NCBI GenBank assembly: GCA_024277405.1
Contig: JAJRVI010000023.1
Coordinates: 1 to 5,010 of the forward strand
From: Fidelibacterota bacterium
Lineage (GTDB): Bacteria; Bipolaricaulota; Bipolaricaulia; Bipolaricaulales; Bipolaricaulaceae
Direction: 5' to 3'
Length of the DNA: 5,010 nucleotides
Under the pieces are notes generated by a model. It was given only the letters and a program-made list of their open reading frames with translations, had not been told where the DNA came from and searched no databases. Each line of letters opens with the position of its first letter. The first letter of the stretch is position 1. Positions 1-5,010 of the stretch are shown here, one piece after another. Both the position numbers and the translations under genes were made by a program.

Positions 1-128
1 CCCGGGGGTACGCCCGCGTCCTCAAGGTCTCACGTACCATTGCGGACCTAGAAGGGACCGATATCATAAGGCCCGAACACATCGCTGAGGCGTTACAATA
101 CCGACCTCAGAAGGAGGGTGAGACGTGA
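1..128 (+). CDS. comM: ComM/YifB family Mg-chelatase-like AAA+ ATPase, C-terminal end (partial)
   Basis: Only the last 41 codons are present, read in the frame starting at base 3, ending in TGA at 126-128. The peptide contains RGYARVLKVSRTIADLEGTD, followed by IIRPEHIAEALQYRP. This closely matches the conserved C-terminus of the YifB/ComM family (usually about 500 residues), where the small helical domain after the AAA+ module carries an 'R-Y-R-LKVARTIADL-G...HIAEALQYR' signature. ComM proteins are hexameric helicase-like ATPases; in naturally competent bacteria they promote branch migration during integration of incoming DNA. The Walker motifs lie upstream of the window, so ATPase integrity cannot be judged. 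The stop codon overlaps the next gene's GTG start by four bases (GTGA), which suggests translational coupling. The family call is firm; the competence role in this organism is inference. Confidence 0.9.
   Translation, partial: RGYARVLKVSRTIADLEGTDIIRPEHIAEALQYRPQKEGET
111..118 (+). promoter_or_regulatory. Shine-Dalgarno site for the bamA-like gene
   Basis: AAGGAGGG lies inside the final codons of the comM-like gene. Its GGAGG core ends 7 bases before the GTG at 125. It fixes the non-ATG start and supports initiation at the GTGA overlap. Confidence 0.85.
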
Positions 129-2275
129 GGAGGTTCTGGAATGTCCTTTCGATCTTCTTCCTCTTCGGAACCCTCGCTCTCGCACAGACGGCTTTCACCG
201 TGGGGAGAATAGAGATCGTGGGCAACGTGCACGTGCCCACGGAGGAGATCCTGAAGGCCATCGGTTTTCAGGAAGGGGACACCATCGACGCGCTCCGGGT
301 CAAGGAGGCGGCGAAGGCGCTGGAGGAGCTGGGGTACTTCGCCCAGGTGAAACCGGAGCTCGCGGTGGAGGACGAGGTCGTGGTGGTGCGGTTTTACCTC
401 GTCGAATACCCCGTCATCGAGAAGATAGAGCTCCGTGGACTTCCCAAACCCCCGAGCATGGGCGAGGGCCTTATCCCCTTCCTCATCCGCTGGTTCTCCC
501 AGGATCTGTACATCCACGAGGCGAAGATCCGCCACACGCTGGAGGAAAACGGCGTTAAGGTCGGAGAGGTGCTGAACGCGAAAGCCCTGCGCACCGCGCT
601 GGAACAGGTGCTGAAGGAACTGCAGGAGGACGAGGACATCGCCACCGCCCAGATCGTCAAGGCGGAGCCCGTGGGGAACACGTTAGTGATCGAGTTCAAG
701 TTCATGCCGGTCCTGGGCAACACCTTCTCCGGCCTCGTCACCGTCCCCCCGGAGGAAGCGGAGGCGCTGGTATCGGTCCCTGTGGGGAAGGTGGGCCGGA
801 TGTCCCAGATCCGCGAGAGCTACCGGAGGCTCCTCTCTTCGGTGTTCTTCCGCAACGTAAACCTGGTCCCGGAGCTCGATCCCGAGGGAAAGGGCGTCGT
901 CCTCCATTGGGAATTGGAGGAAAGGGTACTCCTTCAGACCCCGACGGAGGTGGAGAGGATCGAGCTCCAGGGGGTCACCGCCTTCCCCCCCGAGGTCCTC
1001 TACGCCCGGATAGGCCCCCTCCCCGAAGGCGAGGCCACCAACTACGATGTCCTCAAGGCCCTGCAGGGCGTCTACGACTATTACGTGCGCGAGGGCTACT
1101 TCATGGTCGACCTCGTCCCCGCGGGACTTGAGGGGAAAACCCTCAAGGTGAAGGTCGTTGAAGGGGTACTCTCCAAGATCGAGATCACCGGCAACACCCG
1201 TACAAAGGAGCTCGTGATCCGTCGGATCCTGGGGTTGCGAGAAGGGGAACTCCTCACCCGGGCCCGCCTCTTCGCCGCCCAACAGGCCCTGCAGGCCTTG
1301 GGCTACTTCAGCGAGGTGAATCTCGAGCCGCGCCGCGTGGACGATGGTGTCGAACTCACCGTCTCGGTCGTGGAGTTGGAGAAGCTGGGCAACATCCGGG
1401 GCTCCTTCAGCCTCTCCCCCGAGACCGGGGGCCTGGTGGGGAACATCGAGTACACCCAACGCAACATCCTCGGCACCGCCAACGACGTCTCCCTCTCCCT
1501 GGAACGGGGGCTCACCGGGGAGGAGATGACCACGTGGAGCGCACGGTGGACCTCATATGCCATGCCCCTATTGGACCGCGTGACCGTGGAGGGCTATCAC
1601 AAACTGCAGGAGGGCACCCGGACCCTGGGGGGAAGCCTCCGGGTAGCGTATCCCATAGCCTACCTATGGGACCTGAACCTCGGCATCATCTCGGAGTTAC
1701 GCTGGCAGGGGGACGAGGAGCTCCCGCCCCGGAACGTACTCGAGCTCGGGTTGGCCTACGACTCCCGCGATGATCCCTTCTTCTTCCCGCGGCGGGGGGC
1801 GTTCGCCCGCCTCTCGGTATCCAAGGCGGGCGACTTCGCGCCCGGGGTACGTTACCTCTCGATTCGGGCCGAGCTCGCCGGTTTCCTCCCCCTCGACCTC
1901 GGGGCGGGGAAGGGGAGCGCCCGCGGGGCCCTGGCGCAACGGGCCCTCATCGCCTGGGGTTGGGACCTCCCCGAGGAGTACCGGTTCGAACTCGGCGGGG
2001 TCAATTCGGTCCGGGGGGCGGCACATCCCCTGAAGACCGAACGCCTCCTCCTCCTCAATACCGAGCTCCGGGTGGAACTGGCACAAGGGGCCCATCTGGC
2101 TCTTTTCTGGGACCTCGGGGCATCGCTCACCGGTCGAGAGGTGAAGAGTTCCCTGGGGATAGAGTTCGCGGCCCGTTTCATGGGGACCTTCGTCCGACTC
2201 GACCTCGCGTGGCCCAACGATCGGCCGTGGAACTGGGTGCCCCAGTTCGAGTTCGGTTGGGCTCCGCTTTTCTAA
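125..2275 (+). CDS. bamA: Outer-membrane protein assembly factor BamA (Omp85 family)
   Basis: BamA inserts beta-barrel proteins into the outer membrane. The 716-residue product starts at GTG 125, chosen for the strong Shine-Dalgarno site and because it gives a proper signal peptide: two arginines, a hydrophobic core at about 4-18, and a likely cut after LALA (residue 20). POTRA-like modules follow at about 25-97, 98-198, 199-273, 275-349 and 350-420; the second is enlarged. POTRA edges show as 'GxxxxxxxLxxxGYF' blocks ending at Y71-F72, Y325-F326 and Y394-F395. The barrel occupies about 421-716, with the Omp85 motif YDSRDDPFFFPRRG (545-558), the loop-6 VRG (629-631) and a terminal phenylalanine. 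At about 296 residues the barrel is shorter than the roughly 390 of E. coli BamA, so its loops are probably short. The conserved VRGF/Y reads VRGA. TamA or a second Omp85 paralogue is possible, but five POTRAs and the skp-like neighbour favour BamA. Confidence 0.92.
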   Translation: MRRFWNVLSIFFLFGTLALAQTAFTVGRIEIVGNVHVPTEEILKAIGFQEGDTIDALRVKEAAKALEELGYFAQVKPELAVEDEVVVVRFYLVEYPVIEKIELRGLPKPPSMGEGLIPFLIRWFSQDLYIHEAKIRHTLEENGVKVGEVLNAKALRTALEQVLKELQEDEDIATAQIVKAEPVGNTLVIEFKFMPVLGNTFSGLVTVPPEEAEALVSVPVGKVGRMSQIRESYRRLLSSVFFRNVNLVPELDPEGKGVVLHWELEERVLLQTPTEVERIELQGVTAFPPEVLYARIGPLPEGEATNYDVLKALQGVYDYYVREGYFMVDLVPAGLEGKTLKVKVVEGVLSKIEITGNTRTKELVIRRILGLREGELLTRARLFAAQQALQALGYFSEVNLEPRRVDDGVELTVSVVELEKLGNIRGSFSLSPETGGLVGNIEYTQRNILGTANDVSLSLERGLTGEEMTTWSARWTSYAMPLLDRVTVEGYHKLQEGTRTLGGSLRVAYPIAYLWDLNLGIISELRWQGDEELPPRNVLELGLAYDSRDDPFFFPRRGAFARLSVSKAGDFAPGVRYLSIRAELAGFLPLDLGAGKGSARGALAQRALIAWGWDLPEEYRFELGGVNSVRGAAHPLKTERLLLLNTELRVELAQGAHLALFWDLGASLTGREVKSSLGIEFAARFMGTFVRLDLAWPNDRPWNWVPQFEFGWAPLF

Positions 2276-2288
2276 GGACCATCTCCAT

Positions 2289-2296
2289 AAAGGAGG
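2289..2296 (+). promoter_or_regulatory. Shine-Dalgarno site for the ompH/skp-like gene
   Basis: AAAGGAGG sits in the 28-base gap after the bamA stop and ends 7 bases before the ATG at 2304. It is the strongest ribosome binding site in the window, so the chaperone-like gene may be translated independently and at a high rate. Confidence 0.85.
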
Positions 2297-2303
2297 GAAA
2301 GGG

Positions 2304-3206
2304 ATGAAAGGAATCGGTTACGCGATCGTGGTAGCGTTGGTGGCCGGGTTCGTGGGGGGCCTCGTGGCGGGGTTCATCCTGCCGCAGAAGGGCGCCCCCG
2401 CGGGGGAGGAGCTGACCGCCCGGGTCGAGGCCCTCGAGGCGAAGATCGGCGAGTTCTCCGGGTACGGGAGTCGCATCAAGGGCGTCGAGGCCAAAGTAGG
2501 GGAATTCGAGGGCAAGCTCTCCCAGCTCGAGGGCAAGCTCTCCCACATCGAGGAGCGCCTCGGGGGGTTGGAGCAGAAGGTGGCCGGGCTCGGCACCGCG
2601 GGCGGCACCGGGCTCAAGGTGGGCTACGTGGACGCCGACTCGCTCTTCATCAAGGTCTTCATCCCCCAGGTCCAGGCGGAGCGCGCGGTGATGGAGGAGA
2701 AAAAGCGCGCCATCTCCGAGCTCCAGGCCCGCAGGATGAAGGGGGAGATCTCCGAGGACGAATTCAAACTGCAGTATTACGCCCTCCAGGTGGAGCTCCT
2801 CCTGGCCCAGTATAGGGTCGACATGTCCATGCTCGACAAGATGATCGCCTCGCCGGGGTTCGCGAACCTCAAGTCCGACCTCGAGCGGCTCCGCGAGCAG
2901 GCGAGCCCCGCCATCGACGAGATCAACAAGCTCCTCGACGAGGCCAAGCTCGGGGTGGTGGACGAACAGGCCTTCATGGTCAAGTATCAGGCGCTGCAGA
3001 ACGCCTTCCAGCAGCTCGATCAGCTCCTCACCCAGATCGCGGCCCAGAAGATCGTGGAGGTCACTCAGGCCGTCGCCCAGGAGAAGGGCTACGACCTCGT
3101 GCTGCGCCGCAAGGACGTGCTCGTCTTCCGCAACGCCGAGACCGTGGACGACCTGAGCCCGCTGGTGGAGCAGCGGCTGTGGAAGCTCTTCGCGACCTCC
3201 TCATGA
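2304..3206 (+). CDS. OmpH/Skp-family periplasmic protein with membrane anchor and extended coiled coil
   Basis: Skp/OmpH proteins are periplasmic chaperones that hold unfolded outer-membrane proteins for BamA. The family signature is split as usual: KVGYVDADSLF (105-115) begins the body domain, and KGYDLVLRRKDVLVF (261-275) closes it, with helical coiled-coil arms between. At 300 residues it is well above the usual 160-200. The excess lies in two places. The N-terminus has a glycine-rich hydrophobic segment (about 5-26) with only one lysine before it and no convincing cleavage site; APA at 31-33 is possible. Next comes a heptad coiled coil (about 36-95) and a glycine-rich linker (95-104). The arms also seem to contain a duplicated segment (residues 147-170 and 217-240). 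I infer an inner-membrane-tethered Skp-like protein. It lies 28 bases after bamA, the classical position. A structural or tether role, rather than a soluble chaperone, is a reasonable alternative. Confidence 0.82.
   Translation: MKGIGYAIVVALVAGFVGGLVAGFILPQKGAPAGEELTARVEALEAKIGEFSGYGSRIKGVEAKVGEFEGKLSQLEGKLSHIEERLGGLEQKVAGLGTAGGTGLKVGYVDADSLFIKVFIPQVQAERAVMEEKKRAISELQARRMKGEISEDEFKLQYYALQVELLLAQYRVDMSMLDKMIASPGFANLKSDLERLREQASPAIDEINKLLDEAKLGVVDEQAFMVKYQALQNAFQQLDQLLTQIAAQKIVEVTQAVAQEKGYDLVLRRKDVLVFRNAETVDDLSPLVEQRLWKLFATSS
2506..2545 (+). repeat. Tandem 21-base repeat encoding coiled-coil heptads
   Basis: A 19-base identical unit, TCGAGGGCAAGCTCTCCCA, occurs at 2506-2524 and again at 2527-2545. 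The 21-base period equals seven codons, so each unit encodes one heptad (FEGKLSQ, then LEGKLSH) with hydrophobic residues at heptad positions d and a. The near-perfect nucleotide identity points to a recent duplication or to replication slippage that lengthens the rod by whole heptads. Confidence 0.9.
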
Positions 3207-3212
3207 GGCGTT

Positions 3213-3217
3213 AAGGG
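3213..3217 (+). promoter_or_regulatory. Weak Shine-Dalgarno-like site before fabZ
   Basis: AAGGG ends 4 bases before the ATG at 3222, within a 15-base gap after the skp-like stop. The spacing is tight and the match is short. However, the fabZ frame hits a stop at 3204 without another start, so ATG 3222 is the only reasonable start. Re-initiation from the upstream gene probably contributes. Confidence 0.5.
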
Positions 3218-3221
3218 CCGG

Positions 3222-3650
3222 ATGGGGATCGAGGATCTCAAGCGGGTCCTCCCGGTGGGGTACCCTTACCTCCTCATCGACCGGGTGGTGGAGCGGGGCG
3301 AGGGGGTGGTGGTGACGCGGAAGTGCGTCACCGCGAACGAACCGTACTTCCAGGGCCACTTCCGCCCCCCGTTCCCCTCCATCATGCCCGGGACGATGAT
3401 CCTGGAGGGCATGGCCCAGACCGCGGGACTCCTGCTGGAGAAGGGGAGGTTGGCGGTGCTCGCCGGGGTGGAACGGGCCCGGTTTCGCCGCCCTGTCGTC
3501 CCCGGCGATGTCCTCACCATAACCGCGCGGGTCGCCCGCCGCCGGGGGACCGTCCTGGTGGCCGAGGTGCGGGCCGAGGTGGAAGGGGAGCTCGCCGCCG
3601 AGGCCCTGCTCACCCTCGTGGAGAGAGAGGATGTGGGACAAGATCGTTGA
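3222..3650 (+). CDS. fabZ: 3-hydroxyacyl-[acyl-carrier-protein] dehydratase FabZ
   Basis: FabZ removes water from (3R)-hydroxyacyl-ACP to give trans-2-enoyl-ACP in cytosolic type II fatty-acid elongation. The 142-residue product is a single hot-dog domain of normal length. Recognisable blocks are YPYLLIDRV (14-22), NEPYFQGHF (39-47), MPGTMILEGMAQTAG (55-69) and ARFRRPVVPGD (86-96). His46 and Glu62 are the expected catalytic pair, contributed by opposite subunits of the dimer. Two deviations stand out. The usual LPHR before YPFLL reads LPVG (10-13). The segment between GHF and MPG is seven residues (RPPFPSI) instead of five, so His and Glu are 16 apart rather than 14 as in E. coli (His54/Glu68). 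It follows the skp-like gene by 15 bases and overlaps the next gene by 20. In proteobacteria fabZ sits beside lpxD and lpxA; neither is here. A FabZ-like paralogue with altered substrate preference is possible. Confidence 0.9.
   Translation: MGIEDLKRVLPVGYPYLLIDRVVERGEGVVVTRKCVTANEPYFQGHFRPPFPSIMPGTMILEGMAQTAGLLLEKGRLAVLAGVERARFRRPVVPGDVLTITARVARRRGTVLVAEVRAEVEGELAAEALLTLVEREDVGQDR
3620..3624 (+). promoter_or_regulatory. Shine-Dalgarno-like site inside the fabZ 3' end
   Basis: GGAGA, in a purine run GGAGAGAGAGG (3620-3630), lies 6 bases before ATG 3631 and within fabZ codons. It supports the start that creates the 20-base overlap with fabZ; the next in-frame ATG would remove most of the N-terminal catalytic domain. 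Confidence 0.6.
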
Positions 3651-4542
3651 GTGCGTCCCCAATATATCCGAGGGGAGGAACCGGGAGACGATCGAGGCCG
3701 TGGTGGGGGCCGTGAAAGCGGTCCCGGAGGTCCGTGTCCTGGACGTGGAGTCCGATCCCGATCACAACCGAAGCGTCATCACCTTCGCTGGTACCCCCCG
3801 GGGGGTGAAGGAGGCCGTGCTCGCCCTCTTCCGCGAGGCGATCCCCCGGATAGACCTCCGGGTGCATAGGGGGGAACACCCGCGCATGGGGGCGGTGGAC
3901 GTGGTGCCCTTCGTTCCCGTCCGGGGGGTGACGATGGACGACTGCATCGCCCTCTCCCGGGAAGTGGGGCGCGAGATCTGGGAGCGCTTCCGAGTCCCCG
4001 TCTACCTCTATGCCCACTCCGCCACCCGTCCCGAGCGCGAGGACCTCGCGGCGATCCGCAAGGGGGAGTTCGAGGGGTTCCCCGAGAAGATAAAGGACCC
4101 CTCCTGGGCCCCGGACTTCGGCGAGCCCGTGGTCCATCCCACCGCGGGGGTGGTGGCGGTGGGCGCGCGCGAATTCCTCATCGCCTACAACGTCTACCTG
4201 GGCACGGACGACGTGCGCATCGCCAAGGCCATCGCCAAGGCGGTCCGGGGCTCCTCGGGTGGACTCCGCTACGTGAAGGCCCTGGGGTTCGAGATAAAAG
4301 AGCGGGGATTGGTCCAGGTATCCATGAACCTCACCGATTACAAGAAAACCCCCATCCCCAGGGTTCTGGAGCTTATCCGCCGCGAGGCGGCCCGTTACGG
4401 GGTGGCGGTGGTGGAGACCGAGATCGTGGGGCTGGTGCCCCAGGCCGCCCTGGACCAGGTGGTGGAGTATTACCTCCAGCTCCGCGGGTTCAACGAAGGG
4501 ATGGTGTTCGAGCGCCGCCTCCGGGCGGCCCTAGAGGGGTGA
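3631..4542 (+). CDS. Glutamate formimidoyltransferase (stand-alone FTCD N-terminal type)
   Basis: This enzyme moves the formimino group from N-formimino-L-glutamate to tetrahydrofolate, giving 5-formimino-THF and glutamate, the last step of one histidine-degradation route; some members also use 5-formyl-THF. The 303-residue length fits the single-function bacterial and archaeal form; there is no cyclodeaminase domain. The match to animal FTCD is clear: IVECVPNISEGRN (5-17), HRGEHPRMGAVDVVPFVPVRG (79-99; given as key residues His79, His83, Arg85 and Asp90), VPVYLYAHSA (122-131), DPSWAPDFG (156-164), FLIAYNVYLGT (182-192) and VSMNLTDY (230-237). His83 aligns with catalytic His82 of the mammalian enzyme. 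The first ~180 residues form the N-terminal subdomain and the rest the C-terminal one. It overlaps fabZ by 20 bases and murD by 4. No hut gene or cyclodeaminase is visible, so its role here (histidine use or folate salvage) is open. Confidence 0.93.
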   Translation: MWDKIVECVPNISEGRNRETIEAVVGAVKAVPEVRVLDVESDPDHNRSVITFAGTPRGVKEAVLALFREAIPRIDLRVHRGEHPRMGAVDVVPFVPVRGVTMDDCIALSREVGREIWERFRVPVYLYAHSATRPEREDLAAIRKGEFEGFPEKIKDPSWAPDFGEPVVHPTAGVVAVGAREFLIAYNVYLGTDDVRIAKAIAKAVRGSSGGLRYVKALGFEIKERGLVQVSMNLTDYKKTPIPRVLELIRREAARYGVAVVETEIVGLVPQAALDQVVEYYLQLRGFNEGMVFERRLRAALEG

Positions 4543-5010
4543 ACTGGCCCTTCCCTTCCCGCGCCATCGCGGTCCTGGGGCTCGGCCGGACGGGCCGGGC
4601 CCTGGTCGAGGCCCTCTTCCCCCTGGGGCTCTCCCTCTTCCTCTCGGAGAAACGGGAGCTCGACCCCGGTGAGAGGGCATTCCTCTCCCGCCACGGGGTA
4701 CGCTGGGAGGAGGGGGGGCACTCCGAGGCGGTCCTCGGTTGTGACCTCATCGTCCCGAGCCCCGGCGTCCCCCCCCACGAGCCGGTCCTGCGGGAGGCGG
4801 TACGGCGGGGGATCCCCGTGGTATCGGAGCTGGAGGTGGCCTGGAGGATGGCGCGCCCCCGCTGCGTCATCGCCGTCACCGGTACCAACGGGAAATCCAC
4901 CGTAACCGCCCTGATCGGGAGGATCCTCGGGGCCGCGGGGAAGGACCCGGTAGTGGCGGGAAACATCGGTACGCCCGCGATCGCCACCGTCCGCGAGGCC
5001 GAAGGCCGCC
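4539..5010 (+). CDS. murD: UDP-N-acetylmuramoyl-L-alanine--D-glutamate ligase MurD, N-terminal part (partial)
   Basis: MurD adds D-glutamate to UDP-MurNAc-L-alanine with ATP in cytosolic peptidoglycan synthesis. The frame runs off the window after 157 complete codons, about a third of the usual ~450. The N-terminal Rossmann-like domain shows AVLGLGRTG (11-19), the SPGVP loop (74-78) and SELEVAWRM (96-104). The central ATPase domain opens with the P-loop VTGTNGKST (113-121) and GNIGTP (141-146). MurD is preferred over MurC, MurE and MurF because of the MNWPF...VLGLGRTG start and the SPGVP...G-P-V-SE-E pattern. The start is GTG 4539, overlapping the previous stop by four bases (GTGA). No good Shine-Dalgarno site has proper spacing (GAGG at 4534-4537 is almost adjacent), so translational coupling is likely. 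The substrate-lysine and C-terminal domains lie beyond the window. murD normally sits in a dcw cell-wall cluster, which may follow. Confidence 0.92.
   Translation, partial: MNWPFPSRAIAVLGLGRTGRALVEALFPLGLSLFLSEKRELDPGERAFLSRHGVRWEEGGHSEAVLGCDLIVPSPGVPPHEPVLREAVRRGIPVVSELEVAWRMARPRCVIAVTGTNGKSTVTALIGRILGAAGKDPVVAGNIGTPAIATVREAEGR

Noticed and set aside
683..1459. Long minus-strand open frame (258 codons) opposite the bamA-like gene
   Set aside because: It lies wholly inside bamA, has a composition typical of the complement of a GC-rich gene (rich in Gly, Asp, Glu, His) and no recognisable domain. Long antisense frames are expected at this GC content.
2276..2303. Possible promoter in the bamA to skp-like gap
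   Set aside because: The 28 bases hold a strong Shine-Dalgarno site but no room for paired -35 and -10 elements. Upstream coding sequence shows no convincing AT-rich -10.
3793..3806. Perfect 14-base palindrome (ACCCCCCGGGGGGT)
   Set aside because: It lies within conserved formimidoyltransferase codons (GTPRGV) and has no spacer loop or T-run. It is best explained by GC-rich proline, arginine and glycine codons, not a terminator or operator.
3610..4137. Minus-strand open frame of 175 codons opposite the formimidoyltransferase
   Set aside because: The plus-strand frame matches the FTCD family over its whole length. The antisense product is low-complexity His/Gly/Pro-rich and lacks any recognised motif.
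4636..4680. Pyrimidine-rich then purine-rich stretch in murD that could form a hairpin (CCCTC/GAGGG)
   Set aside because: It is inside a well-conserved coding frame, has a long imperfect loop, and lacks a U-tract. No regulatory role is supported.

Overview
The window reads as one continuous plus-strand block of six tightly packed genes: the end of a comM/yifB-type Mg-chelatase-like ATPase, an Omp85/BamA outer-membrane assembly protein, an OmpH/Skp-like periplasmic protein, a FabZ-type 3-hydroxyacyl-ACP dehydratase, a stand-alone glutamate formimidoyltransferase, and the first third of murD. Adjacent genes overlap by 4 or 20 bases or are separated by only 15 or 28 bases. I see no tRNA, rRNA, CRISPR array, insertion sequence or factor-independent terminator. 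Nothing looks like an internal promoter, so the genes are probably co-transcribed from a promoter upstream of the window and the transcript probably continues past its end.

The organism is a diderm (double-membrane) bacterium that makes peptidoglycan. This follows from an Omp85 protein with signal peptide, POTRA domains and C-terminal phenylalanine, an OmpH/Skp-like partner, and MurD. The DNA is strongly GC-rich, uses AGG (Arg) and ATA (Ile) codons freely, and uses GTG starts with GTGA overlaps. That pattern is common in GC-rich thermophiles. A deep-branching diderm lineage such as Bipolaricaulota (Acetothermia/OP1) is my guess, held with low confidence; no sequence search was possible.

Layout: 1-128 comM 3' end; 125-2275 bamA-like gene (GTG start inside the comM stop); 2304-3206 ompH/skp-like gene with an unusual membrane-anchored N-terminus and duplicated coiled-coil segments; 3222-3650 fabZ; 3631-4542 glutamate formimidoyltransferase; 4539-5010 murD 5' part (GTG start inside the preceding stop).

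The bamA-skp-fabZ order resembles the proteobacterial bamA-skp-lpxD-fabZ-lpxA-lpxB cluster with lpxD removed, and lpxA does not follow fabZ. This fits an outer membrane built without classical lipid A, or with lipid A genes elsewhere. The formimidoyltransferase, a folate/one-carbon or histidine-degradation enzyme, is out of theme between envelope and lipid genes. I do not see an undescribed multi-gene system here. The most unusual content is the architecture of the OmpH-like protein, the altered active-site loop of FabZ, and the gene order itself.
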